Shown one piece after another: positions 48,590 to 59,333 of a stretch of 64,000 bases of DNA. The DNA comes from Halictus rubicundus (taxonomy: Eukaryota; Arthropoda; Insecta; Hymenoptera; Halictidae), in assembly GCF_050948215.1 (NCBI RefSeq), contig NC_135155.1:11922001-11986000 (forward strand), read 5' to 3'. A program made the position numbers and the translations under genes. The stretch's first letter is position 1. Each line of letters opens with the position of its first letter. Below the pieces are notes generated by a model that was not told the origin of the DNA, did no database searches, and saw only the letters and a program-made list of their open reading frames with translations.

Positions 48590-49300
48590 AAACGAAACAA
48601 TTTTCAGAGGCCGCTGAGCAACGAGAAATCTGAAGTGATTTAGTCTATATAATTACGACGATTTATTGTTACCAGAAAATTAATTTACCGGAGGGTACAT
48701 AAAAATGTCGCTATCATCGTGTCCAGTTTAATTTTCTAAAATGAAAGGATTGCGCCGCCACACGCGCTTGGAAGTTTAACCGCGAAACAGAGAAAAATGT
48801 GAAGCAAGCGCTGCAAGCCAAGGAAGGATAAGAAATAACGTAGTCCACATAATTACGACATTGTGGACCACAGTTCCCGTCGTCAGTGTTAACAAACTCC
48901 ACAGAGTACATTAAAAAGTCAGGCTTTAATTATTTCAGTTTTTTCGTTTTCAATCTAACTTTCGCGAATTAAAAGACGCGAAAGTTCCGCCGGAAAATAA
49001 AGAAAAATTTTAGACGTCGGCCACGAGCCAAGAAAGTTTAGGAAACTATAATTTCATTTCTATAATTACGACAATTTAGATCATAGTCTCCGCCGTCGGT
49101 GTTGGCGCAGTCTACGGAGTACGTTCAAAGTGCAGGCGTCTGTGATCTCATTTTCTGTATAACTTTCGAAATTGGTAAAATTGCACAACCTTTGAAACGA
49201 AACTAGCATTTAATTCATACAATTATGCCAATTTCGACCATGATTTCAAACGTCAGTAACGAGGAGAAACGCCACAGAATACGTAAAAATGTCAAGCTTG
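48590..49300 (+). repeat. Degenerate tandem repeat, period ~200 bp, four copies
   Basis: The anchor ATAATTACGAC (or ACAATTATGCC) occurs at 48649, 48849, 49062 and 49219. Each is followed by a GA(C/T)CA(T/C)AGT-like block, then CGTC(A/G)GTGTT-like and GAGTAC(A/G)T-like blocks and AAAATGTC or its variants. Copies differ in length by indels. Confidence 0.7.
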
Positions 49301-49864
49301 ATGATCAGATTTTCTCGAATTTTCAATCCAACCTCCTAAATTTAAAAAATTGCGCAAACTCGGCCACAGAACAACAAAAAATTCGAGGAGAAGTTGTAAG
49401 TTGGAAAAGGGCTAGGAAACTGCGACGCAGTTTAATGCGAGGTGCTCGAGCATATCTCACGGCGCCGAACGAGACATTGTTGGTGTTAAAATTTCGAGGA
49501 TCCAGACGAGCGTCGTTGTTGAGGAACGAAGTAGGTTGAAATAGCTGTGCGAGCATCGTTATTAATGACATATCTCGCTTAACAGTTTCAACCGCGAGTA
49601 ATCCAACGTAAACGAGACGGTCCGTGGAAGTTTGCAGGTTTGTTAAGACGGTGCACGCCACTTGGAGGTGTAACTAGGCTGAGCCGAGCAACTTGAACGC
49701 GTTTCCGGAGCTGACTATGGTTCCTACTGTGACTCTGACTGCGGGACTTCCAACGCGTCGGCAGCGCGTCGGCTGCTCGTGTATACACGGTCTGTCCCAT
49801 TTCCGATGAGATTGCTCAATAAATAAAAAAGAAGACGCTCTACAGTGCATTTCTTCCATTGTAT

Positions 49865-50161
49865 TTATTCGAAATAATCCCCCTCCAAGTCAATACAGCG
49901 TTGAAACCGATCATAAAACTTGTCGAAGCATGTCTGGTACTCGATGGCCGGAATAGCTTTCAGGATGTCGGTCGAAGCCTTCTGGATGGTCGGAATCGTA
50001 CTGTAAGTGTTCCCCTTCAACGCTAATTTGAGTTTAGGTAATAGCCAGAAGTCGCACGGCGCTAGATCAGGCGAGTACGGCAGGTGGTCGAGCGTTATGA
50101 TGCTTTTTTTGGCCAAAAACTCGCGTACCATTAGGGCTTTGTGCGACGGCGCATTACACAA
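49865..50161 (-). pseudogene. Mariner transposase, C-terminal part
   Basis: The fragment begins at the deletion junction with CNAPSHKALMVREFLAKK, where the family has DNAPSH; the Asp codon at the junction is now Cys. It continues with HLPYSPDLAPCDFWLLPKLK. The last Asp of APCD lies 34 residues after the altered position, matching the DD34D spacing of mariner. It ends with a normal tail (IDLEGDYFE). It is one frame off from the N-terminal fragment. Confidence 0.9.
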
Positions 50162-50531
50162 ATCGCGCGCAGATTTTTCTCTTTCCCAAATCCTCGGTCA
50201 GAATGCGATGGACCACACTCTTAGGAATGCCAGTCATCTCCTGGATAAGTCTCGCGGACACACAACGGTCAGAGCGCAGAATTTGGCTGACTTTCTCAAT
50301 GTTTTCTTCATTCCTCGAGGTTCTCGGCTTCGGTGCGCGTTCGTCGTCTTCAAGGTCTTCACGACCATCACGAAATCTAGCAAACCAGCGGAATACTTGT
50401 GCACGGGATAGACACTGGTCACCGTAAACGTTTTTCATCAATTCGAATGTTTCTTGAGCAGTTTTGCCCAACTTAAAACAAAACTTGATATTCGCTCTTT
50501 GCTCCATAGCGATTTTTCGACAGACTGACAC
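50154..50531 (-). pseudogene. Mariner transposase, N-terminal DNA-binding part
   Basis: The likely start is the second Met (MEQRANIKFCFKLGKTAQET). The paired helix-turn-helix region follows (LSRAQVFRWFARFRDGRED, then LEDDER) and RILTEDLGKRKICARFV closes it. The frame stops at the deletion junction, where the first two catalytic Asp residues would lie downstream. It might still bind TIRs, but cannot cut. SETMAR-type mariner domains are the closest remembered relatives. Confidence 0.9.
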
Positions 50532-51850
50532 AATGGACGGTTAGGTATAATGTCGTAACTATTGACAGAACAATTGAAATGCTATGAAATTTGGTGTGAA
50601 GATAGATGAAAGATGTGTCTACAAAATTCAATACATGAATCAATAGATGGCGCTGCAATCGGCTGTTAATTTCGACCAGTCTCATCGGAAATGGGACACA
50701 CCGTGTAATCCGGAGAATTTATAGGACGGCGCAATTTCCTGCGCATTCTTTTTGAATAACAAAGAATCTGCTAACAAGAGTTTCGCGACGTATGTATTCT
50801 TACCGGCCTAATTCGAACATTCTCTCGACTCCCCTAATTAGTCTGTGCTTGCTGTTGCGAAATATGCCCTGTCGAAAACGAGTCCTCTCTTCTGGGCTTC
50901 AACTGCGTTCCGAGTGTTAATAAGTGATCGAGTTGATGCATTTTTCCCTGTTGCATAAATATTGAACGTTCAGCAAAGAAATATTTCTATCTCATGCTCA
51001 ATGAAGGTCCGCAAACATTCGTGTATATTCTTTAGAGTGATACTTTCGCTTTTTGCTCTTTTTAATCATTGCTCAAGCATACTTGAACGTTTTCAATGTT
51101 ACAATAACTGCAACTGTATATGTTCAAGTATGTAGAATTTTTCCGTGCAAGGTATTTTCCTGCAGCTTCCGTTATCAAAGAAGAAAAAGTTCGTCGACAA
51201 TTTTTCAGATTTAAGTTTTTTTACTGCTCGTTTAACATGGACAATTAGAATCAGAATGAGAATTAGGAACAGCGATAATGCAGTCAAGCTCTGTGTAATT
51301 CGTTACAAAGATCGATGGGGCCAAAGAGAACGGTAAACTGAGAAAATGAGCGAACAAAGAAAAATAAATGTGTTGAAAATCTCCGAGGACCGAGGGGCGA
51401 CGAATAAAAACGAGCGATCCGATCGATCGCGAGGCGGAAAATTCGAAACCAGCTGTTGCAACGGGACAGGTAGAAAAATCCGTTTGGTCGTCCGAGTGCG
51501 AAAGCCTCCTCTTTTTTCAACGGTGAAAAGGTGGAACGGTGGAAAGGTGTCGCGCGTCTCGCGACAGGTTTCCACGGGGGTATCGTAACTTTTGTCGTTC
51601 CATGATTGATTAATTCGTTGGGCTGGCAATATTTCCACGGTGTAAAATCGGTCGCGCGGCTCGACGGTCAGAAACCAGAGATGCTTTATAGGGCGTTTGA
51701 AAACGGTTAATCCCCGGGGCTGTCACGAACACAACACACGATGCTTTGCAACGTCGTTTTGGCTGTGCAAGAGCTCCACTTGTACACAGAAACGAGGACT
51801 TGAATGCCATCAATCTAAAAAAGAAAGTAGTTTCTAAAACTAAGCAGTCC

Positions 51851-52077
51851 TTAACACTAGAACTACCGAGCCCTAAACGTGACTTAGACTTATACCTTTA
51901 TGATAACAGCAAGATTGAATTTGCTCAGGTTTCATACGATTTTTATGGTAACATGTACTCCAAAGAAGAGATATATTAAAAAATTTCTCGTGAAAACGTT
52001 TTCATAGTTTCCACTAATCGTGAAAGAAGAAATTATCCACCAGTCATTTTGACTGGTTTCGGTAGTTCTAGTGTTAA
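51851..52077 (+). mobile_element. TTAA-type MITE with near-perfect ends
   Basis: Left TTAACACTAGAACTACCGAG and the complement of the right end differ at one position out of 20, with TTAA at both borders. The palindrome CCAGTCATTTTGACTGG lies just inside the right end. At 227 bp it is the best-preserved member of this class here and probably among the youngest. Confidence 0.9.
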
Positions 52078-52676
52078 AATTAATTTTCTGATATTGATTT
52101 TCAATCCTCATTTTGGCATCAGTAAATCGAAGGCCTCTGCAGGGAAGTTGGCAGGCAGGAAAACTAAGGACTGAGAAGGAAAAGAGGAAAAAAGAAAAGC
52201 TTGTATTCGATCATCCGGCCAGGCGAGGTTCATTGTTCCGACGGATTGAAACTGTGAAGCACTTGTTTGCGTAAACGTCACCGGTCCCCCGCTTTCGCCG
52301 TGATGCCAGTCGTATCCGGATAATTTAATGCCTCCACGAGTATCCGACTTCATTAACGCAGTATCTGCTTTGAACGCGTTCGCCTCTCAAAGGAAATTTG
52401 CTCTGCGCAACTTTGAGATCGGAAGGCATGCCGCTCCGCCCGCGTAATATAAACACGACGGCGCTGCCAGCTTTGACATGTTTTTCTCATTGATCTTGGA
52501 TTACTTTGCAGATTCAATTATCTCTAAACGAATTTAGATTGGCAATGAGATGAGACGCGATAAATCTCTAGCTAACTAAATTGGTTGATTTTAAATACGC
52601 TCGTCATGGTCGAACATTGTTGCATTCTTGACATCTTGCATTTTTAACGGAGTTGTGGGCTTTTGAATTTGGAACG

Positions 52677-53240
52677 TTCGGATAACAGAGCGTTTGAATA
52701 CTGGAGCGTTCGTATTGCTGAGCGTTCCGACAACTGAGCGTTTAAATAACTGAGCGCCCCGTTAACAGAGCGCCCGAATAACAGAGCAACCAGATAACTG
52801 AGCGCTCCGATAACAGAGCGACCATATAACTGAGCGTTTAGGTAACTGAGCGCTCCGATAACTAAACGTTTGGATAACTTAGCGTTTAGATAACTGAGCG
52901 CTCCGATATCAAAGCGTTTAGATAACTGAGCGCCCCGATAACAGAGCGCCCGAATAACAAAGCGACCAAATAACTGAATGTTTAGATAGCTTAGCGTTGA
53001 GATAACTGGGCGCTCCGATAACAGAGCGTCCAAATAACGGAGCGCCCAGATAACTGAGCGTCCAAATAACAAAGCGCCCAGATAACTGAGCGCTCAAATA
53101 ACAGAGCGCCCAGAGAACTGAGCGCCCAAATAACAGAGCGCCCAGATAACTGAGCGTCCAAATAACAGAGCGCCCAAAGAACTGAGCTTCCCAATTACAG
53201 AGCGCCCAAATAACAGAGCGTAGAAATAACAAAGTGTTCG
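52677..53240 (+). repeat. 16-bp minisatellite, about 35 copies
   Basis: Units of the form GAGCGCCCA(A/G)ATAAC(A/T) repeat with a constant 16-bp step. Three units make 48 bp, so every third copy returns to the same frame, giving minus-strand frames (52644-53072, 52918-53232) with a repeated SVIWALCYLDAQLSG-like peptide. Many neighbouring units alternate ACAGAGC and ACTGAGC, hinting at a 32-bp higher-order unit. I regard the frames as a by-product of the repeat. Confidence 0.93.
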
Positions 53241-53790
53241 TATAATCGAGGTTCTACCTCACACAGAACGATCAAGCGATTGCGATTAAGCTTTTGTATC
53301 GCATCTCCTTGCAATACGTAAGAAAACTCCCATTATTACCGCTAATGACTTAACATTGTTACGGTCGATTTTATATTTCCAGAATAAAATGTTAACGCAA
53401 ATTGCAGTCGAACGAAATGGAAAAATGAGGTCGTTCGGCCCGCTTAAATAAATTGAAATGTCACTCGCAATATGTTTATTATAGTTTATTCAAACGACTT
53501 AACCCTTTTCTTTACGACGGGGTTGACCGCGATTCGAAACTTCACCGCGAAGCGAGTGTAACGTTTTTACGACCTCTCTTGAAGTCAACAGCACTTCCGG
53601 CAGTATGCTTTGTCCTTAGCATCCATAATCGTCGGGGCCATCTTACTTACATTTTAGGCTCGTAGCTTTTTGGCGAACGCTTCTCATGCAAAGTGTATTC
53701 TAATACCACCATTTACTGTACGGGGGTGGTTTTATCTTTGTTATCAACGTCGCATTTTCCTTTCTCCTCTGTTCCCCTCATTTTTATGCA

Positions 53791-54270
53791 GTCTAGTTTA
53801 ATTACAGTTTAGCTTTAGCCTAGTTTTTCATTTAGAGGTAACCTAGTTTATCTTGGGTATGTGATCCAGCTTTTTGTTTCGTATTATTATTAAGTTAATC
53901 ATAGTTTTTCACTCTAGTAGTTTATGTTCGTGTGATTCTAGTTTATATTAGCACGATAGTCCAGCTTTTTATTCCACCTTATTCAAATTTATTCTGACGT
54001 TTTAATCTAGCCTTTCATGTTCATGTAATTCTAATTTATACCAGCGCGATATCTTTTTGTTCCACCATATTCATCTTTGTTCTACCATTTTATCCTGTTG
54101 TTGTATGCTCATGTAATTCTACTTTATTCTAGCATTCCAACTTAGTTTTTTGTTCCGTGTCATTCTAATTTATTTTAGTGATTTAGTCCAGTGTTTTATA
54201 TTCATTTCATCCGAGTTTATCCTACAATTCTAATCTAGTTTTCACTCCATGCCATTCCAGCTGATTCTAG
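53791..54270 (+). repeat. Degenerate TCTAGTTTAT-type tandem repeat
   Basis: Short words (TCTAGTTTA, TTCTAATTTAT, TTGTTCCAC) recur throughout. A higher-order step of about 90 bp is visible between TGTTCGTGTGATTCTAG (53925), TGTTCATGTAATTCTAA (54018) and TGCTCATGTAATTCTAC (54106). Pyrimidine-rich on the plus strand. Confidence 0.75.
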
Positions 54271-54337
54271 GTGTCGCTACCTCCACACAACTTCACTGTT
54301 GCTGAAACTTGGTATGTAAAACAAATGGTGATAGTTA

Positions 54338-54522
54338 GACTGCGGATTTCATGCACTTACGACAAAAATGGGTACTTTAAAACAGTAAAGACATTAGAAA
54401 AATTTTAAAATGCTGTCATATTATTTTCAGCCTATTAAACTTATTCAGAAGAAAAATCTATTTCACTCCGGTCTGCTGTGATTCGGGTAGAAAATTTTTA
54501 TCTTGCATAAAGATCCGCAGTC
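54338..54522 (+). mobile_element. GACTGCGGAT-family MITE, best copy
   Basis: Left GACTGCGGATTTCATGC and right TTGCATAAAGATCCGCAGTC form inverted ends of about 10 bp, each next to TA. About 185 bp, no coding. It serves as reference for the copies at 1461, 4045, 12017, 26836, 27907 and 43096. Confidence 0.82.
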
Positions 54523-55319
54523 TAGTGATAATCAATTTTCGAAAGCACGTTCGACGAAGGATAATGATCTTTCACGAATTTTGGACAGGGTCGGAGCGCT
54601 AGGATCCGATCCAGCGAGGAAATTTTCGGCGACGCTTTCCGGCACGTAGTTTCCTATTTGTCCTAGGGTGTACCGGGGCGTTAAAAGCGTTTCACCTTTT
54701 CATCTCGCGCGAAAATTCTGCATTCTCTCTCTCTCTCTCTTTTTCATTGCGGCCTCTAATTACACACGGCCGCGGTAAACGGTGCCGCGTAACCCCTAGA
54801 CGGGTGAGAAATAATTTTCTCGCTCTCCCGCCAGACGCATTTATTAAAATTATACCGCGCAAAAAGGAAAATATAGAGCGATCACGTGCTTTGAGCCGCG
54901 GTACACGAGACCCTCGACTACTACTATACATACACATACGTATTGTGCAGGTGTATATACACAGGAACGTTGTCAGGAAGCTGTTCCGTCGCTTAGGAAA
55001 ATATTTGCCGCGTCCGAATCGATAATTTCCTTCTACGAAATGAAGCCGGGAGTTTCGGTGCTCGCGACCTACTCAACTTCGCCGGCTTCTGCCCCTGTTC
55101 CCAGGGAAAAATCTACGAGCCCCGTCGTCGACGTTCGTTGCATCGCGCGCTACTCGTTAATAATTTCATTATACCGGCTCTGAAACAGCCTCATATTTTT
55201 CCGCCGCGTTGTACGCGAAGCTAGAAGACTCGGCCGTGCCAGCGATACCGGGAAAGTTTGCGGACGCGCGAGAATTACGACGGATCTCGTTTTGATGACT
55301 CGTAATCAAATAGTAATCG

Positions 55320-55725
55320 TATAATCTATACGTACAATATGTATTATACGATCCATAGAACGTGTACAATGTGCCCTGTTCAATTCATACAATGTACAAC
55401 ACATAGCCGGTGAAGCGTATACAATATACATGTCATACAATGTATACAAAGTACAGTGATTTCTCTGTACATGTCGCCGAGGCCTGGATGATAAATGTCG
55501 CGGAACTATCCCCACTACCGCGGTGTATAACTACCAGGAGTGTAAACATAAGACGGCTCGGGTACGTCTCCTGGACGATACACGACGCTGGTAAGATCCG
55601 TGTTGTTGTTGACATATATCGAGAATTGACTGTGCAATGAACGAGACACTAGGTGTACATGAAGTACAATGTACAATATATACTGTGTACATGAAGAACA
55701 ACGTGTACATGACGTATGTACGACG
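55320..55725 (+). repeat. GTACAATGTA-type repeat tract split by a MITE
   Basis: Words such as TACAATGTACA, ATACAATATACATG and GTGTACATGA repeat from 55325 to 55453 and again from 55655 to 55720. The CAGTG MITE copy C lies between them, so the tract was probably continuous before insertion. Confidence 0.75.
55454..55632 (+). mobile_element. CAGTG/TA MITE, copy C
   Basis: Left CAGTGATTTCTCTGTACATG and right ACATATATCGAGAATTGACTG. TA precedes the left end, while the right flank is TG. Interior shares GTCGCGGAACTATCCCCACT with the other copies. Confidence 0.87.
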
Positions 55726-56228
55726 TCCGCGTCCTTGAGAGCATGTTTCACACAGGGATTGTTTCCTGCATCGGCACAGAGCAATTCTAAATAGTATGTC
55801 GCTGCAAGGGATTTCCTACGGTGAACAATTTCCAAAACAATTAATGAATAATATATCGTGCGATATCCAATGTGAATGCATATCGTGCATTTCGAAACAG
55901 CGCGATAGACAAGCCCATATTGCAGCGTGGCTGCCGGTGGCTTCTGGTGCATCGCGGGTGCATCCTCTGCGTCGCGCACGCTAGACGAACGAGGTCGCGA
56001 CCCTCGCGTCTCGTCGCTTCGGAAAAGTCAATTACAAGTGTAATCGCGTATTCGTTGGCGCGCGAGATCGGAGAGCGGACAATTTATCCGCGAAATTTCG
56101 CATCGGTCAACTCGACGGCGGCGATCACTTCCGAATGCAGCCGATGTCCGGACGGTTATCACGGCCCGAAAGTAGGTACGCGGGTTGAACGACAGGCGCA
56201 TAACTATCCTGTTGCCTGTTGTCTATCC

Positions 56229-56230
<2 letters not shown>

Positions 56231-56269
<39 letters not shown>

Positions 56270-56270
56270 T
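56231..56270 (+). repeat. (CT)n microsatellite
   Basis: About 17 perfect CT units followed by CCCTCT. Confidence 0.95.
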
Positions 56271-56694
56271 AGTCTTCCTGCACTGCGGCAAATACGATCT
56301 CGTTCGCGCGCGAGTCCCTGTAACGGGATACGTTTACACTGATGCAACAACCCATGCATCCTGCTGCGAGCACGATGCTCTTCGATGCACGATGCACGTA
56401 TCTGCATCCCTTCGCCATTCATCCTGACAGGGTGAGTCGCGCGGAAGATACTCGACGCACTTGAAATTAAAATGAGGTCGCATCGAGCGGGCCACACGCT
56501 GTCAAACCTGACGGAAAACTCTGATTTCAAAGCTGTTCTTTGAAACGTCCTCTTGGCGCGTAGTGCTATCTAATTATGCTCTTCGATGTCTTCGTTGCCA
56601 CGTCTGTCTGGGATTAATAAACTGCTACTATTCGCTTCGACGCACACCGATACCGATTTTTGGGAACCGAGTTGTAAAATGATTTGATTAGGTG

Positions 56695-57045
56695 TATGTC
56701 ACACCTAATTGCTCTCTTTTTGCGGTAGACTTTTGTGGACCGTTTTATAAAAATATTTGATATGATTATATTGCATAGAATCCTTTGGATTAAAGCTCGT
56801 TCTTGTTCGTGGTATGTAACACCTAATTGCTCTCTTTTTGCGGTACATCTTTGTCGGCTGTTTTATAAAAAATTTTGATATAATTATATTGTATAGAATC
56901 CTTTGGATTAAACCTCGTTCTTGTTCGTGATATGTAACACCTAATTGCTCTGTTTTTGCGGTACATCTTTGTGGACCGTTTTATAAAAATATTTGATATA
57001 ATTATATTATATAGAATCCTTCGAATTAAACCTCGTTCCTCTATT
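56695..57045 (+). repeat. 118-bp tandem repeat, three copies
   Basis: TATGT(C/A)ACACCTAATTGC begins units at 56695, 56813 and 56931, exactly 118 bp apart. Each contains TTTTTGCGGTA, GTTTTATAAAAA, GATAT(G/A)ATTATATT and TTCGTTCTTG-like blocks. Copies look about 93-95% identical, younger than the other arrays in the intron. Confidence 0.9.
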
Positions 57046-57129
57046 AAAGCTGAACAGATTTTTGTGGATCGATTTGTAAAAATCGAAGTTGAACAAGAAT
57101 TAGACATTTCGATTTATATTAATATAGGG

Positions 57130-57380
57130 TTAACACTCTTTGCACTCGAACGGTGACTCAGAGGCGCCGGCAAAAGTAGCTATACCGTTGTTCAAAACAG
57201 TTATCACATTATTAAACTCGTCTGTGTTCTATAAGTGACTAAGATTGAATTGTTGCACGAGAAAAAAGGTTCAGCGTGATTTGCATAACGTAGAAATAAT
57301 TGTATAGACTGAAAATGTTTCTGGGTTGAAGGAAACGTCTTGATTTCGGAATTAAAATTGCTCCGTGCGCAAAGGGTTAA
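57130..57380 (+). mobile_element. TTAA-type MITE, CTTTGC subfamily, copy 1
   Basis: Left TTAACACTCTTTGCACTCGA and right CTCCGTGCGCAAAGGGTTAA are inverted ends with TTAA at both borders. It shares TTCAAAA, ACATTATNAAA and TTGT(T/A)NNACGAG-type blocks with 61076-61308. It ends about 210 bp before dpr exon 2. Confidence 0.8.
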
Positions 57381-57592
57381 GAAGCTAGTTTCTCAAAAAT
57401 CTGTTCAACTGCTTCGACATGAAACTGAAAGAATACTGAAAGAGAACGACCGAGCCCGAATGACTTTAGCGAATGACGACGAACAACATCGGAAATATTG
57501 CCAGATAGTTCCGGGGATGGTTAGGTTCGCCGGATAAAGAATTCATGCAGTACAGAATGAAACCAATCGATTGTTCCCTTTTCCGTTTCCAG

Positions 57593-57759
57593 AGGAAGCT
57601 GTGCAGAGTAACCGGCTGTTCGAGGCGGATAGCTCGCAAACACGGCAACCGTCGGACGGCGAACCGTACTTCGACACGACGATTTCACCGAACGTGACGG
57701 GCCTCGTTGGAGAAACGGTTCAGCTCCCCTGCAAGGTGAAGAACCTGGGAAATAGAAGC
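57593..57759 (+). CDS. dpr: dpr-family gene, exon 2 (start of first Ig domain), dpr8-like
   Basis: Seen: acceptor TTTCCGTTTCCAG, 167 bp of open frame, then donor GTAAGT at 57760. The first two bases complete a Glu codon begun in exon 1. Residues 43-64 form a polar linker. From residue 65 comes EPYFDTTISPNVTGLVGETV, then QLPCKVKNLGNRS. This is the A-B strand region of the first Ig domain, with its first disulfide Cys at residue 88 and N-glycosylation motifs NVT (75) and NRS (95). Known: Dpr proteins share a (P)YFDT...NVT.LVG...L.C.VKNLGN.(S/T)VSW signature and bind DIP proteins through this Ig domain to specify neuronal partners. The FDTTI...TGLVG.TV...VKNLGNR form is closest to my recollection of dpr8, with dpr21 as alternative. 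The exon ends in phase 0 before the expected VSW; that next exon is not in the window. Membrane or GPI anchoring cannot be judged. Confidence 0.9.
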
Positions 57760-57999
57760 GTAAGTGCTCCTCTCGACTATGTTCTGTTCTCGCTATAGCT
57801 ACTCCACTCTCACGGACCTCTTGATTTACTCGAGACAATCGATTCACGCTACCCAGAAACTCGCTGGCCGAGTTGTTTCGCCAAAATCCGACCGCCCCGC
57901 AAATAAACGCGACACGTATTCATACAAACATACACGCCGTCCTGAAACATCCTCTGATTTCGTGCACTCTTTACTCACACTCGAAGAATCAACGAATTC

Positions 58000-59055
58000 C
58001 CCAAAAAGTGCTTAATAAAAATTACAAAAGAATACATATCTCACTTTAAGCCCTCACACGTCCCTCAGGGTGAACATTCACACACTTACTATTATTTTTA
58101 CAGGTATACTGTAAAATGATTGATCACATATATGTATGTGGGTGACGGAACTATTTGTCCAGGTTTTAAGATGAATTTTCACGTTAATCTATTCATTGTA
58201 CCAAATTTGATTAGGATCTGTAAAATGCAAGAAAGTTGGAAGACTGCTCAATATCATACATTTAATTAGTTTCAATTTTTATTTCATTAAATAACTTACT
58301 CCGATTTTACGGAACTTTTGAGTTCTCTAGTTTGGCAGTCAAGGTATTAAATGAAATATAATTCTTCGTTTCACAGGAATTTTAATACGATAGTTCGCAG
58401 TCGAGATTAATGACGTTCTACTTGTAATACTTTTATTTATTTTACTTATTTTATTTTACTTTTTATGTCTTTATAATACTCGACGCATTCTATTCGCCAG
58501 GATTGTAGACGATTCTTGCCATTAAGGCCCGTGGAAAATATCGTTTGCACGTAGTGCAGGAATTGCGGACGGGCCAAATTAATTGGACGGCGGAGGATCG
58601 CGTTTGAAAATTTAACGAACAACGCGCGAATTGAACGGAACGCGTGCGCGAGATCATCCGGCCCGCTGTAAACACGCAGCCCGCGTGAATTAACCGGTAA
58701 ACAAGCGGGTACACGGCCGGATACATGCGTGAGCACGTCGACCCGCTCCGATACAGTCGGGTACGGTCCGTTGCCATGTATTAGGTCACGCGACGCGTCA
58801 ACGAACGCGCACTGTCAACGCGTTCGGTCACTGATAGCCACTGAAACGTGATAATGATCATCGGACTCGAGCGAAAAGCAGGAGCTCATTCTCTGTCACA
58901 ATGATTCTCACAATTTACCGTTTATCGTGGATTTTCAATTTCTTTTTCACACGACTTGCATCACGAGCACCACGGTTATTAGTACACCACGGCATAAAAA
59001 GCAAAGAAAATTGAAGAAATAGTATATATATTCAACAAAACACGAACAAATTCAC
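58000..59055. other. No recognised feature
   Basis: Unique-looking intronic sequence. The region 58560-58800 is CpG-rich and open on the minus strand, without recognisable motifs. Confidence 0.4.
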
Positions 59056-59059
59056 GGAT

Positions 59060-59325
59060 CCATGGACTTGAGAGCCAAAACTTCGTAATTCCCGATAAGG
59101 TAGAGTGACCACGTTACCGACAAAAATACGCGAAAAATGGTTTCGCGTGCCTCAACTTTTCGTCCCTATATGAGAATATTTTTCGCTGGGAAAGGACTCG
59201 TTCGAAAGAGGAAGGTTCAATCTAGCGCGCGCTGGTCATCAGCTGACGAGATTATGCAGATGTTTGGTAATATAAACGTTAGAAGTGGGCCTAAAACTGA
59301 CGATGTGCATGCCGTGGAATCGTAA
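59060..59325 (+). mobile_element. Dispersed repeat with a coding-like core, copy 2
   Basis: Plus-strand counterpart of 9362-9642. The frame MVSRASTFRPYMRIFF runs 62 codons from 59137. It includes FFAGKGLVRKRKVQSSA and ADEIMQMFGNINVRS, and starts shortly after a shared block, GACCACGTTACCGACAAAA. The differences from the other copy are biased toward synonymous positions in the first 38 codons. Identity unknown; probably part of a transposon gene. Confidence 0.55.
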
Positions 59326-59333
59326 TTACGAAG

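Larger units (their letters stand above)
49786..50705 (-). mobile_element. Internally deleted mariner with intact TIRs
   Basis: The ends match as inverted repeats of about 26 bp: CACGGTCTGTCCCATTTCCG on the left, and the complement of CGGAAATGGGACACACCGTG on the right, both continuing into ATGAGA. TA flanks each side (49784-49785 and 50706-50707). At 920 bp it is shorter than a typical 1.3-kb mariner because the middle of the transposase is missing. The transposase reads on the minus strand. One mismatch between the TIRs is seen, so ends could still be recognised by a transposase supplied elsewhere. Confidence 0.92.
6572..57592 (+). other. dpr: dpr intron 1 (about 51 kb)
   Basis: Bounded by donor GTATGT at 6572 and by a pyrimidine-rich acceptor ending TTTCCGTTTCCAG at 57592. 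Very long first introns are usual in insect dpr genes. I recognise no conserved exon inside it; identifiable content is transposons, tandem arrays and unique sequence that may hold enhancers. The boundaries depend on exon 1 being correctly joined to exon 2. Confidence 0.68.

Noticed and set aside
52644..53232. Repeat-rich minus-strand frames of 104-142 codons, resembling a repeat protein
   Set aside because: Fully explained by the 16-bp minisatellite, whose three-unit length is divisible by three.
57760..57798. Continuation of the exon 2 frame (VSAPLDYVLFSL) as coding
   Set aside because: A strong GTAAGT donor lies exactly where the dpr family has an exon boundary, and the sequence after it no longer matches the family (VSW expected).
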